Position numbers and translations under genes: made by a program. Below, piece by piece: positions 1 to 6,637 of a stretch of DNA of 10,194 bases; position 1 is the first letter of the stretch; each line of letters starts with the position of its first letter. The stretch lies in assembly GCA_934636425.1 (NCBI GenBank), contig CAKUAV010000109.1, positions 1-10,194 on the forward strand, written 5' to 3'. The notes under the pieces were generated by a model. It saw only the letters and a list, made by a program, of their open reading frames with translations. It made no database searches and had not been told where the DNA came from. Source of the stretch: an uncultured Clostridia bacterium. Its GTDB lineage: Bacteria; Bacillota; Clostridia; Christensenellales; Aristaeellaceae.

Positions 1-402
1 CGCCTGCGCGATCACGCCGATCGTGCCGTAGTCGCTGCCCAGCGCGGCCTTGGCCTTTTCTATGCGCAGCTGCCGCACATAGGCCATGGGGCTCATGCCG
101 TACAGCTCGGTGAACAGCTTGCGGAAATGCACTGTGGAATAGCCGGTCAGCCGCGCGAGAATGTCGTTGCTCATCGGCTGGTCGCAGTGATCGGCGATGT
201 ACTCGGCGGCGGGCTGTAAACGCTGCCGGCTTGAGCCGGACACATAGGATCGCGCTCCCCCGCGCGCCGCCTCGCACAGCATTTCGTACAGCAGCTTTTT
301 GTAGACCAGCTGACCGCACGGTTCCGAAAGCGCCATTTTCCGCGCCAGCATACCGGCCAGCCTCAGCGCCTTCTGGCAGCTTCTGACCGGCAGGCTCATC
401 AT
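1..402 (-). CDS. AraC-family transcriptional regulator, C-terminal HTH part (partial, runs off left edge)
   Basis: This is the DNA-binding half of an AraC/XylS-type regulator. The minus frame with codons at 1-3, 4-6 and so on reads ILARLTGYSTVHFRKLFTEL, then YGMSPMAYVRQLRIEKAKAAL, which is the typical first helix-turn-helix, linker and start of the second HTH. It ends at the window edge after GTIGVIAQA, so only the last few helices are missing. Coordinates begin at the first in-frame ATG (400-402), but the frame stays open and protein-like upstream to about 462 (HCAIVEFDAEASQG), so this ATG is probably not the real start. No ribosome binding site precedes it. Only about 95 residues lie between the stop of the secreted-protein gene and the HTH, shorter than the usual ~170-residue AraC sensor domain. 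Effector and target are unknown. The family assignment is firm; whether the gene is functional is doubtful. Confidence 0.8.
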   Translation of the reverse strand, partial: MMSLPVRSCQKALRLAGMLARKMALSEPCGQLVYKKLLYEMLCEAARGGARSYVSGSSRQRLQPAAEYIADHCDQPMSNDILARLTGYSTVHFRKLFTELYGMSPMAYVRQLRIEKAKAALGSDYGTIGVIAQA

Positions 403-532
403 GCGCGCGCCCTGAGACGCTTCCGCGTCGAATTCGACGATCGCGCAGTGCCCCGCCGCCAGACAGCGCCAGATGCTCGGCGTTCGACACGACGCTCGCG
501 CCGCCCCAGCTGTACACCGTCTGAGTTATGCG
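403..532 (-). pseudogene. Frameshifted N-terminal remnant of the AraC-family regulator
   Basis: Directly after the stop codon of the secreted-protein gene (533-535), the same minus frame continues as ITQTVYSWGGASVVSNAEHLAL down to about 464. The frame used by the HTH part then takes over with LAAGHCAIVEFDAE. Removing one base at 463 (an A on the plus strand) would join them as NAEHLALLAAGHCAIVEFDA, a smooth sequence. The upstream piece has no ATG; the only candidate start is GTG at 515-517, without a visible Shine-Dalgarno. The segment therefore looks like the damaged and probably truncated sensor part of the regulator. An assembly error at 463 would explain the shift, but not the missing start. 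Confidence 0.5.
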
Positions 533-2809
533 CTATTTCATCGCATCCGCCACGCTGAGCTTTATGAAAAGCCATGCGCCGTCTTCCTCGCGGAAGCCGT
601 AGCGCTCGCGGCGCAGGCCGGTTTCAGTTTCAATTTCTATCTCGAGCACGAAGAAGCGGTATTCTGTGCCATCCATTTCCACCGTCTCTATGGGGAAATT
701 CTCTTCCAATATGCGCCGGAAGGCGGCTGCTTCGTCTTCGTTCATGGCCGCGATGCGCGCCAGTATCTGCTCCTTCAGCGCCTCCGCTTCGGGCGACAGG
801 CTCGCATGCTCCGCAGCCAGCGCGTTCTTCACCTGATCTTCAAAGCCGACGACGCACAGCACAGTCAGCATCTGCTCGCGCAAAGGCAGCCGCTCCAGCG
901 CCGCCTTCTCCTCGCGCGTCACAATCTGCTCCACATTGGCAATGGCCGCCTGAGCCTTTTCGCGCTCCAGCGCCCCGGCCACAGCGCTGAGGGCTTCCAC
1001 CATGGGCGCTTTGTCCTCCGCCTTTACGCCGTGCACAATTTCCTCCGCCGCCACATCCTCATAGACGGGCTCTTCTGTCGGTGCGGGCGCGGCCGCCATT
1101 TCAGGCTGCGCGGTGGGCGCTGCGGTTGGCTTCGGAGTCGCGGTGGGTTCCGGGGTCACAGCCGGTTCCGGAGCCGCGGTGGGTTCCGGAGCTGCGGTGG
1201 GTTCCGGAGCCGCGGTGGGTTCGGGAGCTGCGGTCGGTTCCGGAGTTGCGGTCGCCTCTGGAGTCACTGTCACCTCTGGGGGCGCGGTCACTTCCGGAGT
1301 TGCGGTCGGCGCAGCAGTGCTTTCCTCAGGCTTTTCAGCGCCGCACACGCTGCACTTGCCGCCTGCGAAGGTGTGATTTTCCGTCACTTCTGCCGGTTCG
1401 CTCTGCGTCTCGGAAAGCACCGTGCCGCAGTCGTCGCAGCGCCGTATATGGCGCGTGACCCGCTTGATCGTGTGCTGATCCTCGGTGCTGCCGATGACCT
1501 CGTCTTCCACCTCGTCCTTCTCATAGGCGTTTGCGTGATCGCAGTTCAGCGCAAAGCGGCAGAACTTGCACACGCCGTTTTCGAAGGTATGGGGTTCTGT
1601 GTACGTATCGCCATCCAAGACTCTGGTGCTCTCGATTTCCTCGCCGCAGTCGTCGCACACCATCACCTTGTCGCAGTGATAAGTGACCTCGTGACCCTCA
1701 TAGGCCTCCTGATTGAGGGGGCACCAGTAATCACCATATGACTCTTCCTTTTTTTCCGTCTGATGCGCGTGGGCGCAGGTATTTTCATAGCCGCACGCCT
1801 CGCACTTTCCTTCATAGAAGGAATGCGGCCGTGTGACTGTTTCGCCGGTATGCACTTCCTCGCTGTCCCTTACATCCTCCGACCCGCAGTCGGCGCACAC
1901 GAAGGCATATACCTTTACCAGCTTGCCGGTGTGTCCCTCTTCTCCGATGGACACGCAGTCCTCCAGATAGTCGTCAAGCCCATATTCCACTCGAGTCAGA
2001 TTCTCGTGCGCGCAGGATCTCACATAGCCGCACTCCTCGCACTCGTTGTGCCACATGGAATGTCTTTCGGCAGCCAGCCGGGTTATGGTGCGCAGCACTC
2101 TGAAGGAGACCACCTTGCCGCAGTCCTTGCAGGTTACGGTTTCTTTCTCGTCTGCTTTTATGGAATGATAGTTGGAATCGCAGGGGATATATTGGCAGTC
2201 GCCCCACGCGACCTTTGTCTCCGTGTTCTCGTGGGGGCAGGTGTTTTCATAGCCGCACACCGTACACACGTTGTTTTCATCGTAGGCATGGGGTTCTTTA
2301 TTGACATGGGTATAGGCCAGCACATGCTCTTCTGCAATATCACCGCAGCGGCAGCAGGCATAATCATACCATGTATGCGACTCGAATGTATGCCCCTCCG
2401 AACCATATGGAACGGCGCTCAGCTTGGCCGTTGCATAGTCGCCGACAGGGTTCACGCCCTCTCTTTCTTCATATTCGTGGGTGCAGGGCGCGTTCTCGTC
2501 AAAGCCGCAGACCGAGCACACGCCGTCCACAAAGGTATGATCCTCCCAGGAGTACAGCGTCTTAATCTGCTTATGCTCCTCCACGACTTTCCAGCACAGC
2601 TTGCAGAATTCATCCGCATAGCTGTGCCATTCGAACCAGTGCTGCTTGCTTCCGTGAGGATACACGATGCGGTCTTCCTCGTCTGTCGTAAAATTCCCCT
2701 CGGCAGTACCGCCGTCGTGCAGGCAGGTCTCCTCCTCCGCCAATCCCGCCGGGCAGCAGGTCATCGCCAGCGCGAGCGCCAGCAGCAGGGCAAAAATGCG
2801 TCGCTTCAT
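533..2809 (-). CDS. Secreted six-repeat Cys/His (CxH-CxxC-CxxC) protein with Pro-rich linker, 758 aa
   Basis: I do not recognise a named family. The product starts with a Sec signal peptide (MKRRIFALLLALALAMTCC, probable cleavage after A24 in AGLA), so it is probably exported. Residues 29-490 hold six units of about 73-83 residues. Each begins with CxH (29, 109, 191, 266, 345, 423) and carries two CxxC pairs about 30 residues apart (69/98, 152/182, 227/257, 305/336, 385/414, 458/486), usually as a CxxCG preceded by a HTFxxGxC-like segment. These look like metal-binding knuckles; zinc is inference. Residues 498-580 are a Pro/Glu/Thr/Ala linker with PEPTAA repeats. Residues 582-758 form a separate charged, mostly helical domain ending in beta-like segments (YRFFVLEIEIET). 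No sortase motif or C-terminal membrane anchor is seen. The start is set by GGAGG at 2817-2821 and by a promoter at 2843-2871, which excludes the upstream ATG codons. The gene is monocistronic, or read through into the regulator remnant. Confidence 0.88.
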   Translation of the reverse strand: MKRRIFALLLALALAMTCCPAGLAEEETCLHDGGTAEGNFTTDEEDRIVYPHGSKQHWFEWHSYADEFCKLCWKVVEEHKQIKTLYSWEDHTFVDGVCSVCGFDENAPCTHEYEEREGVNPVGDYATAKLSAVPYGSEGHTFESHTWYDYACCRCGDIAEEHVLAYTHVNKEPHAYDENNVCTVCGYENTCPHENTETKVAWGDCQYIPCDSNYHSIKADEKETVTCKDCGKVVSFRVLRTITRLAAERHSMWHNECEECGYVRSCAHENLTRVEYGLDDYLEDCVSIGEEGHTGKLVKVYAFVCADCGSEDVRDSEEVHTGETVTRPHSFYEGKCEACGYENTCAHAHQTEKKEESYGDYWCPLNQEAYEGHEVTYHCDKVMVCDDCGEEIESTRVLDGDTYTEPHTFENGVCKFCRFALNCDHANAYEKDEVEDEVIGSTEDQHTIKRVTRHIRRCDDCGTVLSETQSEPAEVTENHTFAGGKCSVCGAEKPEESTAAPTATPEVTAPPEVTVTPEATATPEPTAAPEPTAAPEPTAAPEPTAAPEPAVTPEPTATPKPTAAPTAQPEMAAAPAPTEEPVYEDVAAEEIVHGVKAEDKAPMVEALSAVAGALEREKAQAAIANVEQIVTREEKAALERLPLREQMLTVLCVVGFEDQVKNALAAEHASLSPEAEALKEQILARIAAMNEDEAAAFRRILEENFPIETVEMDGTEYRFFVLEIEIETETGLRRERYGFREEDGAWLFIKLSVADAMK
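1163..1243 (-). repeat. 18-bp tandem repeats encoding PEPTAA
   Basis: On the plus strand the unit ggttccggagcngcggtg recurs with an 18-base period, with third-position changes (gccgcg, gctgcg, gttgcg). It encodes Pro-Glu-Pro-Thr-Ala-Ala in the minus-strand secreted protein (about residues 523-549). More degenerate copies extend to roughly 1100 and 1309. The period is a multiple of three, so copy-number change would lengthen or shorten the linker without breaking the frame. Confidence 0.85.
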
Positions 2810-2816
2810 GGTTCTT

Positions 2817-2821
2817 CCTCC
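2817..2821 (-). promoter_or_regulatory. Ribosome binding site of the secreted-protein gene
   Basis: GGAGG on the minus strand (within GGGAGGAAG) lies seven bases before the ATG at 2807-2809. It selects this ATG over in-frame ATGs farther upstream, which would put the promoter inside the gene. Confidence 0.85.
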
Positions 2822-2842
2822 CGTCTCAAATTTTACAATTTT

Positions 2843-2871
2843 ATTGTATTGAATCAAAATATGAATGTCAA
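2843..2871 (-). promoter_or_regulatory. Sigma-A-type promoter of the secreted-protein gene
   Basis: The minus strand carries a perfect -35 TTGACA (2866-2871), a 17-base spacer and a -10 TACAAT (2843-2848) in an AT-rich stretch. Transcription should start near 2835, giving a leader of about 27 bases before the ATG. This is the best promoter in the window and suggests strong housekeeping-factor expression. Confidence 0.85.
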
Positions 2872-2879
2872 GTAATTCC

Positions 2880-2899
2880 ATACACATCATTTTGTGTAT
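2880..2899. promoter_or_regulatory. Candidate operator: 7-bp inverted repeat just upstream of the -35 box
   Basis: ATACACA (2880-2886) and TGTGTAT (2893-2899) form a perfect 7-bp inverted repeat with a six-base spacer. It is centred about 18 bases upstream of the -35 hexamer, a position suited to an activator or repressor. The flanking DNA is AT-rich, so chance is possible. Confidence 0.3.
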
Positions 2900-2950
2900 T
2901 TACATTTTTATTTTTTGCAATTATCTCTGCCGCATGGCTTTTCACGCAGC

Positions 2951-2987
2951 AAAAGACCGGCTCAGCGCAAAGCCGAACCGGTCTTTT
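2951..2987 (-). terminator. Rho-independent terminator of the ABC exporter operon
   Basis: AAAAGACCGG (2951-2960) pairs perfectly with CCGGTCTTTT (2978-2987) around a 17-base loop. The hairpin lies 35 bases past the stop codon of the second ABC gene. The U-rich tract on the minus strand is short (UCUUUU, partly in the stem). The symmetric A/T ends could let it work in both directions. Confidence 0.65.
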
Positions 2988-3022
2988 GATCATTTCTTAT
3001 CGCGTCAGGCGCTCATTCTTGC

Positions 3023-4606
3023 TCACATCTCAATGCGCCTGTTCGCCCGCGGCACGCTGTCCTCCCCGTGGACGATGCACAGGCGCGTCTTGGTTTCGTC
3101 GTTCAGCAGCGCCTGCACGACGGCGCGGCCCTGCGCGTCGAGATGCTCGAACGGCTCGTCCAGTATGATCGTGTCCGCGTTCTTCAGCACGGCGCGCGCC
3201 AGAGCTACGCGCTTTAACTCGCCGCCGGACAGCTCGCCCGCGCCCTGAATCGTGCGGTCGGCTTCAGAAGTGAGGTTCAGCCGGCGCAGCGCCTCGTCCA
3301 CGCGCGCGTCGTCGGCCTCGAGATCGCCGATGCGCACGTTCTCGCGGATCGTGCCGGGGAACACCGTGGGCTGCTGCTCCACATAGTCGATGTTTCTGCG
3401 CCACTGCGCCGGATCCAGCTCCGCAATCGAGCGCCCATCCACGCTGACCGTGCCCTTTTCGGGAGTCAGCAGGCCGCACAGCAACCGCACCAGCGTCGTC
3501 TTGCCGCTGCCGTTGCCGCCGCGCACCTCAACGCAGTCGCCGCAGTCGATGCGGATATCGTCATACTGAAGAAGCGCCGCGTCCGGCTGATAGCGATAGG
3601 CCGCGCCCCGCACGTCGAGCCGCTTCCACGCGCGCGCCACCGGCTCGCCGCCGTCCTCCGCGCCGTCCACCAGCGATTCGACGCGCTTTACGCAGTCGGG
3701 CAGCTGGAACATCTCCCGCGCCAGATCGTACGCCCGCGTCACGAGCGAGGCCGACATCCCCAGATAGGTAAAGAACGCCACCAGATTGCCCGCGCCCATC
3801 GTGCCCGCGGCGACCTGCTTAAAGCCCGCTGTGAGGAAGAACACATTGCCCAGAAGCAGGCACATTTGCGGGATAAAGCCCGCCAGCGCGTCCCACTTGA
3901 GGCCGCGGCTGAGCTTGCCCGCGCGGAAAGCGTCATAGGCCGCCTGCTGCTCCTGCGGCAGCATCTTTTCCACGTCGTAGCAGCGGAAAAACGCGCCGTG
4001 ACGGATCATTTCCAGCTCCCTGGCGGCGGTCTGATTGGCCAGATTCTTTTTCGCCGCGTCCATTTCGGCCAGCTTTTTGCGCAGCGCCAGCGGGCAGGCC
4101 GCGCCCGTCAGGCCGAAGAACACGCAGGCCGCGCAGAGCAGCGGCGACAGACGCGCCATAAAGACGATCATCAGCATATAGGCGCTCGCCTGAGCCAGCA
4201 GATGCGTCGGCGTGACGGCGATCAGCGTCAGCAGGTCGTCGGGATCGCGGAAGATGCGCTCCGCCACTTCACCAGTCTTGAACGCGCGCATACGCTCATA
4301 GCGCTTAAAGTAAAACGCGCTGGTCACCCGCAGATCGTACTTGAGCGACAGGCTGAAATACAGCGCATTGGTGAGCATCGCCCAGAGCGGCAGAAACACC
4401 GTGCACACGAGCACCATCGCGATCATGCCGCCCAGCAGGCCGCGCGCCGCCGCGTACTGATTCTCCAGAATCGCGTTGAAGAAGCGGCCTGTCAGATCGG
4501 CCGAATAGCTCCGCGCGCCCGCGTCGATGAAAAAGTTGAGATACATCAGCGGAAGCGACGGCAGCGCGTATTTGATCGAATCGCGCACCAGATTTCTGTT
4601 ATCCAT
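3023..4606 (-). CDS. ABC exporter half-transporter (permease-ATPase fusion), second gene of pair, 527 aa
   Basis: This is a fused membrane and ATPase subunit of an ABC exporter, expected in the cytoplasmic membrane. The N-terminal ~300 residues contain several hydrophobic segments (about 58-84, 136-172, 240-290) that fit a six-helix exporter domain. The ATPase domain shows Walker A GGNGSGKTT (363-371), a Q-loop glutamine (Q411), the signature LSGGE (459-463), Walker B IILDEP with catalytic E484, D-loop HLD, and the H-loop histidine (H513). All catalytic residues are present, so it should hydrolyse ATP. No N-terminal peptidase domain is present. The start ATG overlaps the upstream ABC gene by eight bases (ATGGATAA) and has AAAGGAGGAG six bases before it, so the two are translationally coupled and probably form a heterodimer. 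The substrate cannot be read from the sequence. Confidence 0.9.
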   Translation of the reverse strand: MDNRNLVRDSIKYALPSLPLMYLNFFIDAGARSYSADLTGRFFNAILENQYAAARGLLGGMIAMVLVCTVFLPLWAMLTNALYFSLSLKYDLRVTSAFYFKRYERMRAFKTGEVAERIFRDPDDLLTLIAVTPTHLLAQASAYMLMIVFMARLSPLLCAACVFFGLTGAACPLALRKKLAEMDAAKKNLANQTAARELEMIRHGAFFRCYDVEKMLPQEQQAAYDAFRAGKLSRGLKWDALAGFIPQMCLLLGNVFFLTAGFKQVAAGTMGAGNLVAFFTYLGMSASLVTRAYDLAREMFQLPDCVKRVESLVDGAEDGGEPVARAWKRLDVRGAAYRYQPDAALLQYDDIRIDCGDCVEVRGGNGSGKTTLVRLLCGLLTPEKGTVSVDGRSIAELDPAQWRRNIDYVEQQPTVFPGTIRENVRIGDLEADDARVDEALRRLNLTSEADRTIQGAGELSGGELKRVALARAVLKNADTIILDEPFEHLDAQGRAVVQALLNDETKTRLCIVHGEDSVPRANRRIEM

Positions 4607-6206
4607 GCCGCTCCTCCTTTACAATCGTATGGTCGCCCACGCGCAGCACCGCGTCGGCCCAGTTATCGTACAACGACTCATGCGAGACGATCAGCACGGT
4701 CTGTCTGCGCCCACCCAGCATATGCACGAGCGCGTCCGTCGCCGCCTGATCGAGCATGGCTTCCGGCTCGTCCAGGAGGAGCAGCGGCGCGTCCTTGGCC
4801 AGCGCCAGGCTGAGGATCACCTTTTTCTGCATGCCGCCCGACATCTCGGAGAGCGGCTTTTTAAGATCATTTTCGCTCAGACCCAGCTCCTTCGAGCAAG
4901 CCGCCAGCTTCTCCGCCGAAACGCCGCACTGCGCCGCGCACACACTTTCATAGAGCGCCTTCGCGGTGCAATTCATCGCCGGCGCGCTCTGCGGACAGTA
5001 GGCGAACCACCGGCGCAGCGGCCGCATATCGCCCCGCACGGGCGTTTCCGCGATGGAAATGCTGCCGGAGGACGGCGCAAGCTCGCCGATGATGAGGTGA
5101 ATCAGCGTGCTCTTGCCCGCGCCGTTTTCGCCGCGGATCAGGCATTTCTCGCCGGGCAGTATGGTCAGGGACACGTCCGCATAGAGCGGCTTTTCCGGCG
5201 TGGCGTAAGAGAGATTATCCAGCGTGACTGAGGCTGCCTCGATGGACGCGGGGCAGGCGATTTCCGGCTGCTTTTCCTTCAGCGGAATGTGCTTTTCGAT
5301 CTGGCTGAGCGCCGCGCGGCAGGCCGCACTGCTGCTGCGGACACCAAACAGCGTGGCGGTATAGCGATAGATCGCCGCCGAGAGCATATAGATCTGAATC
5401 GCGCAGGCGAAGGTCGTCATGCCGCGCAGCACCGCCCAGCCCAGAAAGGCCACCAGACCCAGCGTCTGCAAAAAGCGCACAATGTCGTCCATGGCGCTGG
5501 CCAGCGAGCCGGACGCGCTCGAGCGCATACCGATGCGCCAGAACACCTTCTGCTTTTCGCCATAGCGCTTCATGAACCAGTCGTGCAGATTGTAGAGCTT
5601 CATGGCCGCGTAGTTCTCGCAGCCGGCGACCAGCTCACCGGCGAGGTCGGACTCGGCCTGATCGCCCGCGATGAAGTTCTTCATCAGGAATTTTTCCAGA
5701 ATGACCGGCGGGAGCAGACTCGCCGCGCTCAGAAGCGTCATGACGAGCGCGAACAGCCCGCCGTTCAGCGCTGCGCATACATAAACGGTGTACGCCAGAT
5801 AGCCGACCGCCGCCGTAATGACGTCGGGCAGGACGTTCGCGTAATAGGCGGACACCTCGCGCGCGTCGCGCCGGAAGATCGTCTGATAGCGCGAGGCGCT
5901 GAGCGCGCTGTTCGGCGCGGGATTGTCGATAAAGCGGCGGTAGAGCGCCTGACGATAGCCCTGCTCCGCATCGCGGAAGCGCCGCTCCACATATGCTTTT
6001 TTGAGCGCCGCGAGCGCCAGCGTCGCCAGTGTGCAGGCGGCCATTAACAGCACGGCGCGGAGACACGCGCTCCAGTCGCTCACCTGAACCGCCGTCAGCG
6101 CGTCGGCCGTAAAGGCGGCCGTGCCGATGCCCAGCGGAATCATCGCCATGCCGATCAGGGCGTTCCAGATCGCGACGCGCTCCAGCGCCGCATCTCTATG
6201 TTTCAT
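4599..6206 (-). CDS. ABC exporter half-transporter (permease-ATPase fusion), first gene of pair, 535 aa
   Basis: This is the partner half-transporter. Residues 1-300 carry hydrophobic segments at about 11-36, 48-69, 130-170 and 241-287. The ATPase domain has Walker A GENGAGKST (359-367), Q-loop Q406 in YCPQ, signature MSGGM (455-459), Walker B LLLLDEP with catalytic E480, and H-loop H509 in VSHE. Both partners thus look catalytically complete, unlike exporter pairs with one degenerate site. They differ in the signature (MSGGM here, LSGGE in the partner) and are clearly diverged in sequence. The start is the ATG at 6204-6206, preceded by GGAG at 6217-6220 and a promoter at 6237-6265. An upstream in-frame ATG at 6392 is excluded because the promoter would then lie inside the gene. 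Substrate unknown; no bacteriocin precursor or processing gene lies next to it. Confidence 0.9.
   Translation of the reverse strand: MKHRDAALERVAIWNALIGMAMIPLGIGTAAFTADALTAVQVSDWSACLRAVLLMAACTLATLALAALKKAYVERRFRDAEQGYRQALYRRFIDNPAPNSALSASRYQTIFRRDAREVSAYYANVLPDVITAAVGYLAYTVYVCAALNGGLFALVMTLLSAASLLPPVILEKFLMKNFIAGDQAESDLAGELVAGCENYAAMKLYNLHDWFMKRYGEKQKVFWRIGMRSSASGSLASAMDDIVRFLQTLGLVAFLGWAVLRGMTTFACAIQIYMLSAAIYRYTATLFGVRSSSAACRAALSQIEKHIPLKEKQPEIACPASIEAASVTLDNLSYATPEKPLYADVSLTILPGEKCLIRGENGAGKSTLIHLIIGELAPSSGSISIAETPVRGDMRPLRRWFAYCPQSAPAMNCTAKALYESVCAAQCGVSAEKLAACSKELGLSENDLKKPLSEMSGGMQKKVILSLALAKDAPLLLLDEPEAMLDQAATDALVHMLGGRRQTVLIVSHESLYDNWADAVLRVGDHTIVKEERHG
4613..4617 (-). promoter_or_regulatory. 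Ribosome binding site for the second ABC gene
   Basis: GGAGG within AAAGGAGGAG (minus strand, 4611-4620) lies six bases before the ATG and inside the end of the preceding ABC gene. It supports the overlapping start and coupled translation of the pair. Confidence 0.85.
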
Positions 6207-6231
6207 AGCTTTCACACTCCGATTTCCATTT

Positions 6232-6243
6232 TTATCATGATAA
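6232..6243. promoter_or_regulatory. Candidate operator: 12-bp perfect palindrome over the -10 box
   Basis: TTATCATGATAA is a perfect 12-bp palindrome that covers the whole -10 hexamer of the ABC operon promoter and its downstream edge. A protein bound here would block RNA polymerase, the usual layout for repressor control of exporter operons. No regulator gene lies next to the operon, so the binding partner is unknown. Confidence 0.4.
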
Positions 6244-6265
6244 CACAATACGCCAATTGTATCAA
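6237..6265 (-). promoter_or_regulatory. Sigma-A-type promoter of the ABC exporter operon
   Basis: On the minus strand a -35 TTGATA (6260-6265) is followed by a 17-base spacer and a -10 TATCAT (6237-6242). Transcription would begin near 6230, about 24 bases before the ATG, with GGAG at 6217-6220 as the ribosome binding site. The elements deviate slightly from consensus, which fits regulated expression. Confidence 0.7.
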
Positions 6266-6412
6266 CAGTTTTTTTACATTCATCGGAAATCGAATGGAGC
6301 CGCCATTTTTTGCGCCTATCAGCGGCTGCGCGGCAAAAGGCAATCCGTTTTCCGTCTCGCACAGCCGCTTCAGTGTTTTCCCCGCAGAACACATTCCTCC
6401 TGTGCTGCGATC

Positions 6413-6637
6413 GAGCGCTGTGAGGCGCTTCAGCTTGTCAAAAAAGGTCTTAACAAACCGATGAACGGAATGCAAGCGCCCCGTCGTGTGCCACCCTCTC
6501 CAGCTTTTGGTTCTGGAAACAGGATTTTCCGCTGCACCCGTACACGCCGCCAGATACGATTGGAAGCTCGAGAAAGCTCCGGCTCTCTCGAGCTCTCCAA
6601 GGTTTTTTCGACAGTCTGGAGCGCTGTGAGGCGCTTG
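6413..6637. repeat. Inverted pair of ~40-base repeats flanking about 150 bases
   Basis: The minus strand of 6413-6451 and the plus strand of about 6600-6637 share one layout: AAG, a six-T run, GACA, CTG, then AGCGC-N6-GCGCT. The two are imperfect copies in opposite orientation. The terminal 18 bases (gagcgctgtgaggcgctt) are also identical as a direct repeat at 6413-6430 and 6619-6636, because this piece is a hairpin (5-bp arms, six-base loop) that has flipped relative to the T-run. Inverted ends around a short non-coding core resemble a small non-autonomous element or a paired intergenic repeat. No target duplication was recognised. Confidence 0.45.
6560..6608 (+). terminator. Strong terminator-like hairpin on the plus strand, no gene assigned
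   Basis: AGCTCGAGA (6565-6573) pairs with TCTCGAGCT (6586-6594). After a bulged C at 6595, TTGGA (6560-6564) pairs with TCCAA (6596-6600), giving a 14-bp stem with a 12-base loop. It is followed by GG and six T (6603-6608), the form of an intrinsic terminator reading rightward. No plus-strand gene precedes it, so it may belong to a small RNA, a lost gene or the repeat element around it. Confidence 0.6.

Noticed and set aside
1100..1310. Tandem repeats considered as a CRISPR array
   Set aside because: The 18-base units are contiguous, without spacers, and stay in frame inside a coding region.
473..1741. Long plus-strand open frame (422 codons) opposite the secreted-protein gene
   Set aside because: It is antisense to a gene with promoter, ribosome binding site, signal peptide and regular motifs. 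Its own sequence is low-complexity (Arg/Gly/Cys runs made by the 18-bp repeats on the other strand).
2755..2809. Lipoprotein signal for the secreted protein (cysteines at residues 18-19)
   Set aside because: The residues before C18 or C19 do not fit a lipobox; AGLA before E25 fits ordinary signal peptidase cleavage better.
1763..2875. Plus-strand open frame of 370 codons over the N-terminal half of the same gene
   Set aside because: It is a mirror of the repeated Cys/His codons, has no recognisable domain, and its end runs into the promoter of the real gene.
2810..2890. Upstream in-frame ATG starts for the secreted protein
   Set aside because: They would place the TTGACA/TACAAT promoter inside the gene and put 27 residues before a perfect signal peptide. 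The ATG at 2809 has GGAGG at seven bases.
3866..6047. Plus-strand open frames opposite the ABC genes (3866-4813, 4527-5231, 5289-6047)
   Set aside because: They are Arg/His/Gln-rich shadows of GC-rich coding DNA. The minus strand has complete Walker, signature and H-loop motifs.
6207..6392. N-terminal extension of the first ABC gene from an ATG at 6392
   Set aside because: The extra 62 residues look unlike an exporter N-terminus and contain the operon's promoter; the AGGAGG there is only one base from the ATG, too close.
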